Shown here: positions 44,178 through 52,764 of the stretch, piece after piece
How the letters are laid out: every line of letters starts with the position of its first letter
How positions within the stretch are numbered: the first letter of the stretch is position 1
Assembly: GCF_022009635.1 (NCBI RefSeq)
Contig: NZ_CP091716.1
Coordinates: 4,665,001 to 4,729,000 of the forward strand
From: Variovorax paradoxus
GTDB taxonomy: Bacteria > Pseudomonadota > Gammaproteobacteria > Burkholderiales > Burkholderiaceae_C
DNA length: 64,000 nt
Direction: 5' to 3'
Translations under genes and position numbers: made by a program
Notes under the pieces: generated by a model
What the model saw: the letters and a program-made list of their open reading frames with translations, nothing else
What the model was told of the DNA's origin: nothing
Databases searched by the model: none

Positions 44178-45454
44178 CCTCGCAGCCACCGCACGGCGGG
44201 GCCCTGACGTACCATTCCAGCACCTTGACCACATCCCCCGCCACTGCAGAGCCTGCCGTCGTTGCCGCCGTCGACACCGGCGAAGCCATCGCACGGGACG
44301 TAGCCGCCATCGCCCGCATCAGCGCGGTGCCCTCGCTGCTCAAGGTCATCTGCCAGCACACCGGCATGGGCTTCGCGGCCGTGGCCCGGGTGACGGACGG
44401 CACCTGGACCGCCTGCGCGGTGGAAGACACCATCCAGTTCGGGCTCAAGCCCGGCGGCCAGCTCCAGGTGCAGACCACGCTGTGCAGTGAATCGCGCGCG
44501 GCGCGCCAGCCGGTGGTGATCGACCAGGCCAGCACCGACCCGGTGTACTTCAACCACCACACGCCGCGCCTGTACAACATCGAGAGCTATATCTCGGTGC
44601 CCATCATCCACAGCAACGGCGACTATTTCGGCAACCTCTGCGCCATCGACCCGCGTCCGGCGCAGGTGTCGGACCCGCGCGTGGTGGCGATGTTCACCGC
44701 CTTCGCCGACCTGATCGCGCGCCAGCTCGAGACCGAAGACCGCCAGGAGCGTACCGAAACGGCGCTGCAGTCCGCCCAGGCCACCGCCGAGCTGCGCGAG
44801 CAGTTCATCGCCGTGCTGGGACACGACCTGCGCAACCCGCTGTCGTCGGTGGGCGCGGCGGCCGAGCTGCTGATCCGCCGGCAGGCCGAGCCCGACCTCG
44901 TGAAACTGGGCACCCGGCTGAAGGCCAGCACACGCCGCATGTCGGCGCTGATCGACGACGTACTCGACCTGGCTCGCGTGCGGCTCGGCTCGGGCATGGG
45001 CCTGGAGATTCGCGAGGCCGGCTTCCTGGCCGCGGGGCTGCGGGACGTGATCGACGAAGTGCGCGCCGCCCATCCGGCGCTGGACATCCGCGACGAGCTT
45101 TCCATCAGCGGCGCGGTGCGCTGCGACCAGGGGCGCATCCAGCAGGTGCTGTCCAACCTGCTGGGCAACGCGGTCGCGCACGGCGCGCCGGACCAGCCGA
45201 TCGTGGCGCGCGCCGAGGTGCGCGACAGCCAGCTCGTGCTGTCGGTCGCGAACGGCGGCGACCCGATTCCGCCCGGCGACATCACCAAGATCTTCCAACC
45301 CTACTGGCGCCCGCAGCACAGCAAGCCCGGCGGCGGCCTGGGGCTGGGCCTGTACATCTGCGCGGAAATCGTCGCAGCCCACGGCGGTACGTTGCAGGTC
45401 ACTTCCTGCGCGGACGACGGCACCTGTTTCGTGGCGACGCTTCCGGTCGCCTGA
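44174..45454 (+). CDS. GAF-domain sensor histidine kinase
   Basis: A 426-residue soluble kinase. A GAF domain (residues about 50-195, LLKVICQHTGMGFAAVARV ... FGNLCAIDPRP) is followed by a HisKA region with phosphoacceptor His in FIAVLGHDLRNPLSSVGAAAE near residue 217 and an HATPase domain with NLLGNAVAHG and GGGLGLGLYICAEI. No response regulator lies next to it. The TTG overlapping the previous stop is used as start; a later TTG around 44225 is possible. Confidence 0.82.
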   Translation: MTSQPPHGGALTYHSSTLTTSPATAEPAVVAAVDTGEAIARDVAAIARISAVPSLLKVICQHTGMGFAAVARVTDGTWTACAVEDTIQFGLKPGGQLQVQTTLCSESRAARQPVVIDQASTDPVYFNHHTPRLYNIESYISVPIIHSNGDYFGNLCAIDPRPAQVSDPRVVAMFTAFADLIARQLETEDRQERTETALQSAQATAELREQFIAVLGHDLRNPLSSVGAAAELLIRRQAEPDLVKLGTRLKASTRRMSALIDDVLDLARVRLGSGMGLEIREAGFLAAGLRDVIDEVRAAHPALDIRDELSISGAVRCDQGRIQQVLSNLLGNAVAHGAPDQPIVARAEVRDSQLVLSVANGGDPIPPGDITKIFQPYWRPQHSKPGGGLGLGLYICAEIVAAHGGTLQVTSCADDGTCFVATLPVA

Positions 45455-45460
45455 CACTTC

Positions 45461-46330
45461 ATGCAGAACAGCAGCGGCATGGCGGTGGTCCCCGCCACGG
45501 ACTTTTCGCGCGGTGAACTCACCGCACTCTGGAATCGCGCCTACGAGGGCTACTTCGTGCCGATTGCCTTCGACGAGCAGCGCTTCGAGCGCCACCTGCG
45601 GCGCGGCGAGGTCGACCTCGGGCTGTCGCGCGTGCTGGCGGTGGACGGCGCGGCCTGCGGCATCTCGCTGGTCGGTCGGCGCGGGGCGCGCGCGTATCTC
45701 GCGGGCTTCGGCATCGCGGACTCGCACCGGCGGCAAGGGCTGGCCACGCAACTGATCAAGGCGCAGGCGGCGGCCCTGTCGCAGGCCCGCATCGCGCAGG
45801 CGTTGCTCGAAGTGATCGAGCAGAACCCGGCGCGCGCGCTCTACCGGCAGGCCGGCTTCAAGGAACTGCGCACCCTCGACGTGCGCGAATGGAGCTTCGA
45901 GCGGCACCGCAGGAAGGCCAGCACGCGGCCAGAGCCCGCAGCGCTCCAGCAACTGCACCGCGCCTGCGCCGAGCTGTCGCGCCCCACCTGGCGCCGCGAA
46001 TGGCCGACCGTGCTGGACGCCCTGGTGCACGAGCATGCCGTGCCGCTCGGCGTATGGCGCAACGACATCATGTGCGCCTACGCCGTGATGCCGCCGGCCG
46101 GAGACGGCCAAGGCGCGCTGCTCGATGCCGGCGCCCTCGATGAAACCGCCGCGCACGAGCTGCTCGACGCCCTCGGCACCGCCCGCCCCGGCACCCGCTG
46201 GCGGCTGGTGGACGAGCCCGAAGGCAGTCCGCTGCTGCGGGCGGCCAGCGCGCGCGGCGCGGTTCCGGTCATCCGCCAGGTCGAAATGGCACTGACCTTG
46301 CATCAAGACAACGACACCCCTCTCGCCTGA
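45461..46330 (+). CDS. GNAT-family N-acetyltransferase
   Basis: A 289-residue protein. The N-terminal module has the acetyl-CoA loop AGFGIADSHRRQGLATQLIKAQAAAL near residue 85 and the terminal NPARALYRQAGFKELRTLDV. The C-terminal 140 residues are less conserved and may be a second, degenerate GNAT fold. Acceptor unknown. It starts six bases after the kinase stop. Confidence 0.8.
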   Translation: MQNSSGMAVVPATDFSRGELTALWNRAYEGYFVPIAFDEQRFERHLRRGEVDLGLSRVLAVDGAACGISLVGRRGARAYLAGFGIADSHRRQGLATQLIKAQAAALSQARIAQALLEVIEQNPARALYRQAGFKELRTLDVREWSFERHRRKASTRPEPAALQQLHRACAELSRPTWRREWPTVLDALVHEHAVPLGVWRNDIMCAYAVMPPAGDGQGALLDAGALDETAAHELLDALGTARPGTRWRLVDEPEGSPLLRAASARGAVPVIRQVEMALTLHQDNDTPLA

Positions 46331-46343
46331 CCCTCGCTCTCCC

Positions 46344-46832
46344 ATGAAGCACCGCAAGCAAATCACATCGTCCACGCCTTTCGTGCGGGTCGGCCCCAGC
46401 GGCGTGCACGGCCTCGGCGCCTTCGCCACGCGCGACCTGCCGCCCGAAGCCTTCCTGGGCCTGTACGAAGGCCGCCGCTACACCAAGGCCGAGATCGCCA
46501 CCAAGGTCTGGAACGACCAGCTCACCTATCTGTTCACGCTGTCGAACCACGAAACCATCGACGGCGCCAAGGGCGGCAACGCCACGCGCCACCTGAACCA
46601 TTCGTGCGAGCCCAACTGCGAGGCGGTCGAGGAATACGACGAAGGCGGCGAACTGGTGCTGAAGTTCCAGACGCTCACCGCCGTGGACGCGGGCGACGAA
46701 CTGTTCATCGACTATTCGCTGACGGCGGACGACGGCTCGCCGCCCTCCAAGTACCCCTGCCATTGCGGCGCGGCGAATTGCCGGGGGACGATGCTGGCGC
46801 CTGAAGAGGAAGCCGAGGCGCCCGCCGCTTAA
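46344..46832 (+). CDS. SET-domain protein (lysine methyltransferase-like)
   Basis: The 162-residue protein is essentially one SET domain: GVHGLGAFATRDLPPEAFLGLYEGRRY at the start (SAM-binding GxG), then NATRHLNHSCEPNCEAV, the pseudoknot motif NHSCxPNC near residue 87, and GDELFIDYS. It ends with a post-SET cysteine cluster, YPCHCGAANCRGTML. This is the eukaryotic-like arrangement, which is patchy in bacteria. Target protein unknown. Confidence 0.88.
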   Translation: MKHRKQITSSTPFVRVGPSGVHGLGAFATRDLPPEAFLGLYEGRRYTKAEIATKVWNDQLTYLFTLSNHETIDGAKGGNATRHLNHSCEPNCEAVEEYDEGGELVLKFQTLTAVDAGDELFIDYSLTADDGSPPSKYPCHCGAANCRGTMLAPEEEAEAPAA

Positions 46833-46848
46833 GCAGCCGGCGCCGGCC

Positions 46849-47181
46849 TCAGGGCGACTCGCTCTTCAGCTTGCGCAGTTGCTCTTCGGTGCGCTCAAGT
46901 TCCTGGCGAAGCGCCCTGGCTTCCTGCTCCAGCCTGTCGATGCGGGCCGCGCGGCTCTCGGCTGGCGCCACCGCCTTGCATTGCGCCTGCAGCGCGCTCA
47001 AGGCTTCGACAAGCTCCCGTCGCCGCAGCATCTGGCCCCGGGAACGCGCGAGATCGATGTCGCGCTCCAGCGCCGCCTCTTCGGCCTGGCAAGTCGCGCC
47101 GTCCGGCGGCACCACGGGTTGTGCGAAAGCAGGCAGCGTCAGGCTCAACGCAAGGGCCGGGAAGAAGGTTTTGACGCTCAT
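46849..47181 (-). CDS. DUF1090-like periplasmic protein
   Basis: A 110-residue protein with a signal peptide ending in PAFAQP. Two cysteines (GATCQAEEAALERDIDLARSRG and LQAQCKAV) flank helical segments in the DUF1090/YqjC pattern, followed by a coiled-coil-like tail rich in Glu, Arg and Leu (RLEQEARALRQELERTEEQL). Function unknown. It lies just downstream of the cobaltochelatase operon on the same strand but separated by 42 bases. Confidence 0.7.
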   Translation of the reverse strand: MSVKTFFPALALSLTLPAFAQPVVPPDGATCQAEEAALERDIDLARSRGQMLRRRELVEALSALQAQCKAVAPAESRAARIDRLEQEARALRQELERTEEQLRKLKSESP

Positions 47182-47223
47182 GCCGCACGGTAACGCAATG
47201 GCGGCGCAAAACGACCGTCAGCC

Positions 47224-47868
47224 CTACACGGTGAGGTAGCGCGCATCCCACTTCGCGGCGAGCTGCTCCGCGCGATGCAGCGGCACCCGCGCCGCCTCGA
47301 AATCGATCACGCACGCAACATCGGCCGTCTCGGGCCGCGCGGGGTCTTCACTGCTGCGCCCATCGGTCAGCAGCCACAGCCAGCGTTGCCGCGCCTCGCT
47401 CTTCGCGAGCAGTTGGCCGGCGCGCTGCACGCCCAGCGCGAGCGGCGTGCCGCCACCGGCGGCAATGGGCGCGACCCAGTCGTCGTTCCAGGCGCTGGCG
47501 CGACGTGGTGGCAGGCGCAGTTCGACGACCTCGCCGGCAAAGCACAGCAGCGCGACATGGTCGCGGCGCTGGTAGGCCTCCTGCATCAGCGAGAGCAGCA
47601 GCCCCTTGGCGCGCGCGAGGTTGCCGTCGTCGCGCATCGAGGCCGAGCAGTCCAGCAAAAAGCAATGCAGCGCGCCGCTGCGTGCTTCCCGCGGGCGGTG
47701 GCGCAGGTGTTCGGTGCGCAAGCGGCCTGCGCCGCGCGCGGCGAAGGTGCGCGGCCAGTCGAAGGCCGTGCCTTGCGATGCGGCGCCATGCCATGCGTCC
47801 CTTTGCGTGCCCTGCCTCCGGTCACCCTGGCGCGCGCCAGCGGGTGCGGCGTCCCGGAGGCTCAGGCT
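47224..47868 (-). CDS. chlD: VWA-domain extension of cobaltochelatase (ChlD), reached by -1 frameshift
   Basis: This frame has no credible start codon after the ChlI stop, yet its protein sequence is family-like from the first codons: a Pro/Arg-rich linker (PAGARQGDRRQG), DWPRTFAARGAGRL, then a VWA domain with the metal-site motif LLDCSASMRDDG, GGGTPLALG and LLTDGRSS. It joins ChlI if the ribosome slips back one base on seven A residues at 47874-47868, giving a 568-residue ChlI-VWA protein, the size of ChlD/CobT-like medium subunits. A TTG at 47721 would remove the conserved linker and is unlikely to be the main start. Confidence 0.78.
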   Translation of the reverse strand, partial: SLSLRDAAPAGARQGDRRQGTQRDAWHGAASQGTAFDWPRTFAARGAGRLRTEHLRHRPREARSGALHCFLLDCSASMRDDGNLARAKGLLLSLMQEAYQRRDHVALLCFAGEVVELRLPPRRASAWNDDWVAPIAAGGGTPLALGVQRAGQLLAKSEARQRWLWLLTDGRSSEDPARPETADVACVIDFEAARVPLHRAEQLAAKWDARYLTV

Positions 47869-47874
47869 TTTTTT
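47814..47874 (-). promoter_or_regulatory. Programmed -1 ribosomal frameshift signal
   Basis: On the minus strand the zero frame reads CCA AAA AAA GCC TGA, so A-AAA-AAA (47874-47868) is an ideal -1 slippery heptamer directly before the ChlI stop. Six bases later a stem forms between GCCTCCGG (47861-47854) and CCGGAGGC (47821-47814), with an inner hairpin CTGGCG/CGCCAG, a strong stimulator at the usual distance. After slipping the frame continues into the VWA domain. I recall published work reporting frameshifting in chlD genes as a way to make two cobaltochelatase subunits. Confidence 0.8.
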
Positions 47875-48929
47875 GGCGCGGCCTGCGGGCGGGAAGCGAT
47901 CAGCGGGCGCAGCGGCTTCACGCGCTCGATGCCGACGGGTTCGGGCGGCATGGCGCCCCAGTCTTCGTCGGCTGCGCTACCTGCCTGGGAGGCGCCGTTC
48001 GCCTCCGCGCCACGAGGCGCTGGCGCCGGTGCCTGGGCCGGCGGTACGCCAGCGGCTTCAGGCTTGCGACGATGCAGCAGCACCGCTTCGGACGCGCGCC
48101 GGACGTGATCGGTGGTGATGGCTTCGGCGCCTTCCCATGCCGCCAGCGCGCGGGCCGAGCGCAGCATGACGAGGTCTGCGCGCAGGCCATCCACGCCGGC
48201 CTCGATGCACAGCGCGCCGACCGCGTCATGCACCGCGTCTTCATAAGGCAGCGCCGACGCATCGGCCAGCCGCGCGCGAGCCCTTGCCAGCGCGGCGGAC
48301 AACTCGGCCTCCGCCTGCGCATGCTTCGCGCGGAAGGCCGCCGGATCGGCATCGAACGCCAGCCGCGCGCGAACGATGGCCTGACGTTCGGCCGCGTCGT
48401 CGATGTTGCGCAGCTGCACGCACAGCCCGAAGCGGTCGAGCAGCTGCGGCCGCAGCGTGCCCTCTTCCGGGTTCATGGTGCCGACCAGCACGAAGCGCGC
48501 GGCATGCCGGTGCGAGATGCCGTCGCGCTCCACCACGTTCACGCCGCTGGCGGCGGCGTCGAGCAGCGAATCGATCAGCGCATCGGGCAGCAGGTTGATC
48601 TCGTCCACGTACAGCACGCCGCCGTGCGCACGCGCCAGCAGCCCGGGCGCGAACTTGAGCTCGTGCCCTGCCAGCGCCTGCCCGAGGTCCAGCGTGCCGA
48701 CCAGGCTTTCGAGGCTCGCGCCCAGCGGCAGCGTGACGAAGGGCGCGCCGGGCAGCAGCTCGGCCAGCGCGCGCGCGGCGGTGGTCTTGGCCGTGCCGCG
48801 CGGTCCCTCGATCAGCACGCCGCCCAGCGCGGGATCGACCGCGGCCAGCAGCAGCGCCTGACGCAACCGGGGCTGCCCGGCGATCGCGGCAAACGGAAAA
48901 GGCAGCGGCATCGGGGCGGCTGTGGTCAT
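47862..48929 (-). CDS. chlI: ChlI-type AAA+ subunit of cobaltochelatase
   Basis: A 355-residue MoxR/ChlI-class ATPase, the motor that helps CobN insert cobalt. Walker A is GPRGTAKTT near residue 42, Walker B is GGVLYVDEINLLPD near 110, sensor 1 is LVGTMNPEEG, and the arginine-finger region is LRPQLLDRFGLCV. The last 60 residues are a Pro/Ala-rich linker ending at TGA right after the slippery run, so this is the zero-frame product of the frameshift pair. It overlaps the end of cobN by ATGA. Confidence 0.88.
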   Translation of the reverse strand: MTTAAPMPLPFPFAAIAGQPRLRQALLLAAVDPALGGVLIEGPRGTAKTTAARALAELLPGAPFVTLPLGASLESLVGTLDLGQALAGHELKFAPGLLARAHGGVLYVDEINLLPDALIDSLLDAAASGVNVVERDGISHRHAARFVLVGTMNPEEGTLRPQLLDRFGLCVQLRNIDDAAERQAIVRARLAFDADPAAFRAKHAQAEAELSAALARARARLADASALPYEDAVHDAVGALCIEAGVDGLRADLVMLRSARALAAWEGAEAITTDHVRRASEAVLLHRRKPEAAGVPPAQAPAPAPRGAEANGASQAGSAADEDWGAMPPEPVGIERVKPLRPLIASRPQAAPKKA

Positions 48930-51900
48930 CTGAGGCTTCCTTCCATCCGCTGCTCCTGGTCGAGCAGCAGGTTTTCCAGTTGGGTGCGGTAGTCGCCGGG
49001 CGACTGCCACAGGCCGCGCTGCATGGCTTCGAGCAGGCGGCTGAGCATGTCGTGCAGCGCGCGCGGATTGTGCTCGCTCACGAAATCGCGGGTGGCTTCG
49101 TCGAGCACGTAGGCGTCGGCCACCATCGAGTACTGGTGGTCGCCGACGACGCGCGCGGTGGCATCGAAGCCGAACAGGTAGTCGACCGTGGCGGCCATCT
49201 CGAAGGCGCCCTTGTAGCCGTGGCGCTTGACGCCGTCGATCCACTTCGGGTTCACCACGCGCGAGCGGATGACGCGGCCGATTTCTTCCTTCAGCGTGCG
49301 CACGCGCGGCGCCTGCGGGTTGCCGTGGTCGCCGTGGTACATGGCCGGCTGCTGGCCGCTCAGGTGGCGCACGGCGGCGGCCATGCCGCCCTGGAACTGG
49401 TAGTAGTCGTTGGAGTCGAGCAGGTCGTGCTCGCGGCTGTCCTGGTTCTGCATGACGACGTCCATGGCGCGCAGGCGCCGCACCAGCGCGCCGGCCGCGG
49501 GCACGCCGTCGCTGCCCTGCCCGTAGGCGTGGGCGCTGCCGCCGACGTAGGCCTTCGAGAGGTCGTCGTCGGTCTGCCAGTCGCCGTGGTCGAACAAGGG
49601 CTGCAGGCCCGAGCCGTAGCTGCCGGGTGCCGAACCGAACACGCGCCAGCCGGCTTGCAGGCGGGCGGCTTCGGGCTCCACGCCCTGCGCTTCCAGCGCC
49701 GCGGCTTCGCGCAGGATGCGCGCGCGGATCGGGTTGCGTTCGGCATCTTCGTCTTCCTGCGCCGCGACGGCCTGCACCGCGGCGTCGAACATCTGCACCG
49801 CGCTGGGAAAGGCATCGCGAAAGAAGCCCGAAATGCGCAGCGTGACGTCGATGCGCGGACGACCGAGCCCCACCGTGGGCAGCACCTCGAAATCCACCAC
49901 GCGCTGGCTGCCCGGCGCCCACTTGGGCCGCACGCCGATGAGCGCGAAGGCCTGCGCCAGGTCGTCGCCGCCGGTGCGCATGGTGGCCGTGCCCCAGACC
50001 GACAGGCCCATCGCCACCGGGTAGTCGCCGTGCTCCTGCATGTGGCGCTCGACCAGCTGCGCGGCGGACTTCAGGCCCAGCATCCAGGCCGTGGGCGTGG
50101 GAATGGCGCGGGTATCGACCGCGTAGAAATTGCGCCCGGTGGGCAGCACGTCGGGCCGCCCGCGCGAGGGCGAGCCGCTCGGGCCGGGCGGCACGAAGCG
50201 GCCTTGCAGGGCGCGCGAGAGCTGCAGCAGCTCCTGCGTGCCGCAGGCGTCGAGCGCGGGCGCCAGGCTGCGTTCGATGCGGCCGAGCACGGCGGCGGTG
50301 CGCGGCAGGCCGGGCGGGCAGTTGCGCGTTTCGATGAGCCGTTGCGCCAGCAGCTCCAGCCGCTCGCGCGTGTCGCCCTGGTGCCGCCACGCATCGGCAC
50401 TGACCGATTGCAGCAGCGCGGGCCGCGCACCCTGCCAGGGCTTGGCTGCATCGATGTCGAGCGGATCGAAGCCTTCACCGGGCAGCAGGTCGCTCGCGAG
50501 CGCGCCCAGCAACCCCGCGTTCCCACCCGAGCCGTCCGCCGCGGGATAACGCGCGAGCGCCAGCAGCGTGTCGCGCCGCAGCCGGTCCGAGGGCGAGGCG
50601 CCGAACACATGCAGGCCGTCGCGGATCTGGGTTTCCTTCAGCTCGCACAGGTAGGCATCGACACGCGCCAGCACCGCGTCGTCTTCGGCGCCGGGCATGC
50701 CGAGTTCCTCGACCAGGTGCTGCGCCCGCACCGCCGCGAGGATCTGCGCGCGCAGCACCTTGGCACGGCGCGCATCGACCAGCAGCGCGTCGTAGTACTC
50801 GTCGACCTGCCGCTCCAGGTCTTGCAGCGGGCCGTGGTTCTCGGCGCGCGTGAGCGGCGGCATCAGGTGGTCGATGATGACCGCCTGCGTGCGCCGCTTG
50901 GCCTGCGCGCCTTCGCCCGGGTCGTTGACGATGAAAGGGTAGACGTTGGGCATCGGCCCGAGGATGGCGTCGGGCCAGCAGGTTTGCGAGAGCGCGATGC
51001 TCTTGCCCGGCAGCCACTCGAGGTTGCCGTGCTTGCCGACGTGCACCACCGCGTCGATGGCGAAGGCGTCACGCAGCCAGAAGTAGAAGGCGAGGTAGCT
51101 GTGCGGCGGCACCAGCTCGGCGTCGTGGTAGCTCGCATAGTCGGCGGCGCCGGGGGTGCCCAGCGCGCGCGCCGGCTGTATGCCCACGAACACCCGGCCC
51201 AGCCGCAGCCCGGCGATCATGAAGCGCCCCTGCCGCACCAGCGGGTCTTGCTCGGGCGTGCCCCAGCGGGCGTCTATGGCATCGGCCATGCCTTCGGGCA
51301 GCGACGCGAGCCGCGCGCGGTAGTCGGCCAGCGCATAGCTTTGCCAGGCCGGGCGCGCGGCCCACTGCGCGGGGTCGTTCGCGATGCCTTCCTGCAGCTT
51401 GCGCATCAGCGCATCGCCGTCTTCGGGCAGCGCGGCGGGGTCGCCGAGCGCATAGCCCTCGGCCTGCATCGCGCGAAGAATCGCGATGACCGAAGCCGGC
51501 GTATCGAGCCCCACGCCGCTGCCGATGCGGCCTTCGCTGCCGGGGTAGTTGGCCAGGATCAGCGCGATGCGTTTGTCGGCCGCGCCGAGCGCGCGCAGCC
51601 GGCACCAGCGCCGCGCCAGCTCGGCCACGAACGCGACGCGGTCGGGCTCGGGCTGGTAGTTGACCACCTCGGTCTGCGTGAGTTCGCAGCGGTGCGACAG
51701 GCCCTTGAAGCTCACGGCACGCGTGACGATGCGGCCGTCCATCTCGGGCAGCGCGATCTGCATCGCGATGTCGCGCGGGCGCAGGCCCTGGCTGTCGGCC
51801 AGCCAGTCTTCGCGGTTGCCTCCGCTCACGATCACCTGCAGCACGGGCGCGTCGCCGGCGAGTTCGAGGCTTGCGCCCTCCTCGTTCTTCGCGCCCTGCC

Positions 51901-52744
51901 CCAGCGCGGCGAAGGCCGTGGTGTTGAGCACGAGCTGCACGTCATGCGCGGCACACAGCTCGCGCAGCGCCGACAGGCACAGCGGATCTTTCAGCGAATC
52001 GAGCGCGACGGGCAGCGGATTCAGGCCCTCGGCGCTCAGCGCGGCGGCGATGGCGTCGAAGGCCACGATGTTGCCCGACAGCAGGTGCGAGCGATAGAAC
52101 ACCAGCGCCACCACCGGCGCGCCCGCGTGCCAGCCGGCGCGCAAGTCGTCGATGCCGGCCACCGTGTGTGCGATGTCCATGCCGCGCGGCACGTGCAACG
52201 CGACTTGCGGCAGGCTGCGCGGCGGCAACGGTGCTTCTCCATGGCCCAGGCCATGGAAGGCCACCGCGCGCAGGAACTGCAGCGCATTGCCCGCGCCGCC
52301 CGCGCGCATGTACTGCCAGAGCTGCCGGCTGACCGCGCGCGGCGCGGTACTGCGCGCCAGCAGGTCTTCGTCTTCCTGCAGGTCGCCGGAGAACATCGCG
52401 AGCTGCTGGCCCTTGCGCTTGGCGAGCTTTTCGAGCTGCTGCAGCCCGTAAGCCCAGGCCGATTCGGCCCCCAGGTGGTCGACGACCACCACGCGCGCAT
52501 GCTGCAGCACCTCGTCGATGTACAGGTCGAGCGAGGCCGGCTGCTTCAGGTACATGAGGTTGGCCAGCCGCAGCGACGGGTAGCCGGGGTCGGTGGCGGC
52601 CAGCGCGGTGCGCGAGGCAGCCAGCAGCGCGAGCGTGGTATCGGCCGAGCTGAGCACCACGATGTCGCCCGGCGTCTGGTCGAGACGGGTGACGACGCTG
52701 TCGTCTTCGACGAAGCGTCCGGGCTGGGTGCTCAGCAGGTGCAT
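48926..52744 (-). CDS. cobN: Cobaltochelatase subunit CobN
   Basis: A 1272-residue CobN/BchH-family protein, the large subunit that holds the corrin and inserts cobalt (ATP-dependent, cytoplasmic). Family stretches include ILANYPGSEGRIGSGVGLDTPAS, VHVGKHGNLEWLPGKSIALS, NVYPFIVNDPGEGAQAKRR, GRNFYAVDTRAIPT and RVVNPKWIDGVKRHGYKGAFEMA. Length matches CobN. It lies between cobW and chlI, with 20 bases and an overlap respectively, in the riboswitch-2 operon. With ChlI and ChlD it makes a complete chelatase. Confidence 0.93.
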   Translation of the reverse strand: MHLLSTQPGRFVEDDSVVTRLDQTPGDIVVLSSADTTLALLAASRTALAATDPGYPSLRLANLMYLKQPASLDLYIDEVLQHARVVVVDHLGAESAWAYGLQQLEKLAKRKGQQLAMFSGDLQEDEDLLARSTAPRAVSRQLWQYMRAGGAGNALQFLRAVAFHGLGHGEAPLPPRSLPQVALHVPRGMDIAHTVAGIDDLRAGWHAGAPVVALVFYRSHLLSGNIVAFDAIAAALSAEGLNPLPVALDSLKDPLCLSALRELCAAHDVQLVLNTTAFAALGQGAKNEEGASLELAGDAPVLQVIVSGGNREDWLADSQGLRPRDIAMQIALPEMDGRIVTRAVSFKGLSHRCELTQTEVVNYQPEPDRVAFVAELARRWCRLRALGAADKRIALILANYPGSEGRIGSGVGLDTPASVIAILRAMQAEGYALGDPAALPEDGDALMRKLQEGIANDPAQWAARPAWQSYALADYRARLASLPEGMADAIDARWGTPEQDPLVRQGRFMIAGLRLGRVFVGIQPARALGTPGAADYASYHDAELVPPHSYLAFYFWLRDAFAIDAVVHVGKHGNLEWLPGKSIALSQTCWPDAILGPMPNVYPFIVNDPGEGAQAKRRTQAVIIDHLMPPLTRAENHGPLQDLERQVDEYYDALLVDARRAKVLRAQILAAVRAQHLVEELGMPGAEDDAVLARVDAYLCELKETQIRDGLHVFGASPSDRLRRDTLLALARYPAADGSGGNAGLLGALASDLLPGEGFDPLDIDAAKPWQGARPALLQSVSADAWRHQGDTRERLELLAQRLIETRNCPPGLPRTAAVLGRIERSLAPALDACGTQELLQLSRALQGRFVPPGPSGSPSRGRPDVLPTGRNFYAVDTRAIPTPTAWMLGLKSAAQLVERHMQEHGDYPVAMGLSVWGTATMRTGGDDLAQAFALIGVRPKWAPGSQRVVDFEVLPTVGLGRPRIDVTLRISGFFRDAFPSAVQMFDAAVQAVAAQEDEDAERNPIRARILREAAALEAQGVEPEAARLQAGWRVFGSAPGSYGSGLQPLFDHGDWQTDDDLSKAYVGGSAHAYGQGSDGVPAAGALVRRLRAMDVVMQNQDSREHDLLDSNDYYQFQGGMAAAVRHLSGQQPAMYHGDHGNPQAPRVRTLKEEIGRVIRSRVVNPKWIDGVKRHGYKGAFEMAATVDYLFGFDATARVVGDHQYSMVADAYVLDEATRDFVSEHNPRALHDMLSRLLEAMQRGLWQSPGDYRTQLENLLLDQEQRMEGSLR

Positions 52745-52764
52745 GCGTTCAGGCCGTCAAGCCG

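Noticed and set aside
47224..47721. VWA protein as a free-standing gene starting at TTG 47721
   Set aside because: Family-like sequence (DWPRTFAARGAGRL and the linker) continues upstream of this codon into the frameshift site, so a start here would cut off conserved residues.
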